Below, piece after piece: positions 52,747 to 54,430 of a DNA stretch of 54,430 bases (position 1 is the first letter of the stretch; every line of letters begins with the position of its first letter). The DNA is from an uncultured Eubacteriales bacterium (GTDB taxonomy: Bacteria; Bacillota; Clostridia; Peptostreptococcales; Anaerovoracaceae), in NCBI GenBank assembly GCA_949289445.1, contig CASEOD010000046.1:1-54430 (forward strand), in the 5' to 3' direction. The notes under the pieces were generated by a model. It worked only from the letters and a program-made list of their open reading frames with translations. It was not told the DNA's origin and did not search any database. The position numbers and the translations under genes are program-made.

Positions 52747-54075
52747 ATGAAAAGCTTGTGCACACCGATGAAGGCAGAAGGCCTGACCACGCTGAAAATC
52801 CGCTATGACTGGAAAAAAGACAATTTTAAAATGGAAATGATGAAACAGTGGGAACCGGATCTTGACTTCAGCAAATATAACAAAGAGTTTTATGTGGAGA
52901 GTATTCTCACCGATGATGTTATCTATTTGAACACGAAGCAGGTTCGAGCTCTTTATCAGAAATATGGTTTAGAAGATTACCTGGATGAAATTCTGGATCT
53001 GATTAGACAAGGCCGCCACTTTGGTATCGAATGCTATTACAATGACAAATACAATATCCGTTTTATGTGTCATCAGCACAGCAGAAAACTGGGTATTAAC
53101 AACAGACTTCATGCAACTCTTGCCGGCGGCATCAGACGTCATGATGTTGCTGAAGAAGAAAAAGAGGTTATCATTGATGGACTCAATCTGGGCAGAGGTA
53201 TGAGTTTTAAAAATGTCGCAGGTAATTTGGCCTTCGGTGGATGTAAAACCACAGTGCAAATGGATGATCTGGATCTGAATAATATGGAAATCATGGGATT
53301 CCTTGGATTTGCTATTGACAGTTGCAGAACAATGACTGGTCCTGACATGAACTTTCCTACAAAAATGGCTGATGTAGAAAATGCCAATTTCTCCATGAAC
53401 TACACCAGCGGTCCTAATTCGCCACTTGGAGAAACCGGAAAACCGACAGCCTACGGTGTTTATGTGACGCTGAAAGAGGCCGTGCGTTTCCGCGAAGGTA
53501 CCCGCAGTCTGGACGGAAAATCCGTAGTTCTGATCGGCCTGGGAGCCGTGGGCTGGTATATGGGTGAGTATCTTCTGCAGGAAGATGTCACACTTTATAT
53601 CGCCGACTTAAATCCTGACACAGCACAGCGCTTTAAGGATTCAAATCCGGGGAAAAAGATAGAAATTGTTCCTCTTTCCGACGCACTGTACATGGATGTG
53701 GATATTTTATGTCCTTGTGCGATCGGCGGAATCTTCTGTGATGACAATATTCCAAAACTCAGGTGCAGTTATATCTGGGGCTCTGCCAATAATCAGCTGA
53801 AAGCCTCCAGTCAGGAAGAAGAGATTAGAATTTCAAAGCTGCTGGCAGAAAGAAATATTCTGTTCCAGACAGAATGGTGGCATAACACAGCCGGTGTTAT
53901 CTGCGGTGCACAAGAGTATCTGGAAGGAAAAAATGCCAGCTACGATAAGCTGATCAAAGTCATCGACGACACTATGCCGAAACAGACCTTTGACAATCTG
54001 ACAAAAGCTGCAGAACTGGGCATTACACCATGCGAAAATGTCTACAGAACATGTCAGGCCATCATATACGGATAA
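52747..54075 (+). CDS. Glu/Leu/Phe/Val-type amino-acid dehydrogenase with N-terminal extension
   Basis: A 442-residue oxidative deaminase. Catalytic motifs match leucine dehydrogenase: K155 in GRGMSFKN and K167 in FGGCK, 12 residues apart as in LeuDH Lys68/Lys80. They are followed by D200, the NAD-binding GLGAVG (264-269) and the C-terminal CPCAIGGIF and GSANNQL motifs. About 80-100 residues at the N-terminus exceed LeuDH length. It would convert an amino acid plus NAD+ to a 2-oxo acid and ammonium. Divergence from a corrinoid methyltransferase operon suggests it acts on the demethylated product. AAGGAGGG precedes the chosen ATG; an earlier ATG lies in the operator repeats. Confidence 0.88.
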   Translation: MKSLCTPMKAEGLTTLKIRYDWKKDNFKMEMMKQWEPDLDFSKYNKEFYVESILTDDVIYLNTKQVRALYQKYGLEDYLDEILDLIRQGRHFGIECYYNDKYNIRFMCHQHSRKLGINNRLHATLAGGIRRHDVAEEEKEVIIDGLNLGRGMSFKNVAGNLAFGGCKTTVQMDDLDLNNMEIMGFLGFAIDSCRTMTGPDMNFPTKMADVENANFSMNYTSGPNSPLGETGKPTAYGVYVTLKEAVRFREGTRSLDGKSVVLIGLGAVGWYMGEYLLQEDVTLYIADLNPDTAQRFKDSNPGKKIEIVPLSDALYMDVDILCPCAIGGIFCDDNIPKLRCSYIWGSANNQLKASSQEEEIRISKLLAERNILFQTEWWHNTAGVICGAQEYLEGKNASYDKLIKVIDDTMPKQTFDNLTKAAELGITPCENVYRTCQAIIYG

Positions 54076-54095
54076 TAAAAAGTTCATTGTACGGT

Positions 54096-54124
54096 TTGCA
54101 GGACTTCTGAAAATAGTGTATAAT
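54096..54124 (+). promoter_or_regulatory. Promoter of the GntR gene
   Basis: TTGCAG and TATAAT are separated by 17 bases, about 85 bases before the regulator ATG. No clear copy of the ATGCAYG repeat is present here. Confidence 0.65.
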
Positions 54125-54210
54125 ATTACCGGTAAGTTCCATGCAGACCGTTTTTCTATTTTTGTCTGCTGAAAATCCGGAACCTGCCAATTTTCTGAGG
54201 AGGACTTTCT

Positions 54211-54430
54211 ATGACATTGATTGCAAAGAAAAGCGTGAGAGATCAGGTATACGACGTAATTAAACAAAAAATTTTCAACCAGGAATATCAGTTGGGCGAT
54301 ACCATCAATATTACCTCTCTGTGCAAAGAACTGGGTGTCAGCAATACACCTATCAGAGAAGCTCTTGCCAGACTGGAGGCAGAAGGTCTGGTTACAACAA
54401 CAATGAGTTCCAAAGTCAATGTCATCAATA
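54211..54430 (+). CDS. GntR-family transcriptional regulator, N-terminal part (cut by window edge)
   Basis: The first 73 residues are inside the window. They form a GntR winged helix-turn-helix: SVRDQVYDVIKQKIF, then INITSLCKELGVSNTPIREALARLEAEGLV. The NTPIREALARLEAEGLV recognition part is typical of the FadR/FCD subgroup, whose missing C-terminal domain would bind a small acid. AGGAGG lies correctly before the ATG. It is the best candidate regulator of the methyltransferase/dehydrogenase locus. Confidence 0.9.
   Translation, partial: MTLIAKKSVRDQVYDVIKQKIFNQEYQLGDTINITSLCKELGVSNTPIREALARLEAEGLVTTTMSSKVNVIN

Overview
The window looks like a chromosomal segment from a Gram-positive, low-to-mid G+C anaerobe of the Clostridia. 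The evidence is a Firmicutes-style rpmG-secE-nusG-rplKAJL-rpoBC block with an L10 leader, AGGAGG-type ribosome binding sites, sigma-A-like promoters, a glycyl radical enzyme with its activase, and a corrinoid methyltransferase set. A gut or acetogen-like lineage is plausible but is inference. No tRNA, IS element, prophage or CRISPR array was seen.

Layout. 0-4.1 kb: the first six codons of rpsL at the left edge (minus strand), preceded by four accessory genes (GNAT, XRE regulator, amidohydrolase, MFS transporter) inserted between rpoC and rpsL. 4.3-16.2 kb: rpoC, rpoB, a stray GNAT gene, then rplL, rplJ, rplA, rplK, nusG, secE and rpmG, all on the minus strand. Each transcription unit has a recognisable promoter or terminator. 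16.3-22.6 kb: a six-gene ABC-transporter operon (ATPase, three membrane proteins, two unknowns) divergent from a LytTR response regulator/GHKL kinase pair. 22.6-27.6 kb: a DnaA-box cluster, pgeF, a PLP aminotransferase with an ornithine-cyclodeaminase-family enzyme, and a divergent PucR regulator. 27.7-34.1 kb: glycyl radical enzyme, activase and aldo/keto reductase, with a divergent AraC/GH39-like regulator. 34.1-41.4 kb: a long hairpin, an LCP-family wall enzyme, two tandem DUF917 proteins with an NCS1 permease, and a second PucR regulator. 41.5-46.7 kb: a second DnaA-box element, CpXC protein, scpB, scpA, two EamA transporters and mtnA. 46.7-54.4 kb: NSS symporter, HyuA-like ASKHA ATPase, non-pyrrolysine MttB-family methyltransferase and corrinoid protein. 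These are divergent from a Leu/Phe/Val-type amino-acid dehydrogenase, followed by the start of a GntR regulator.

The strongest candidate for an undescribed system is the 46.7-54.4 kb locus. A sodium symporter could import a quaternary or N-methylated amino acid, the MttB homologue could pass its methyl group to the corrinoid protein, and the dehydrogenase could oxidise the demethylated amino acid. The HyuA-like ATPase sits where a corrinoid activator or ring-opening enzyme would be expected. Two near-consensus divergent promoters each carry 7-bp ATGCAYG repeats at the start of transcription, which suggests one repressor controls both directions. The second candidate is the glycyl radical enzyme, whose thiyl motif reads GCIQPG instead of the usual GCxE. 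The third is a pair of related intergenic elements rich in DnaA boxes, 19 kb apart.
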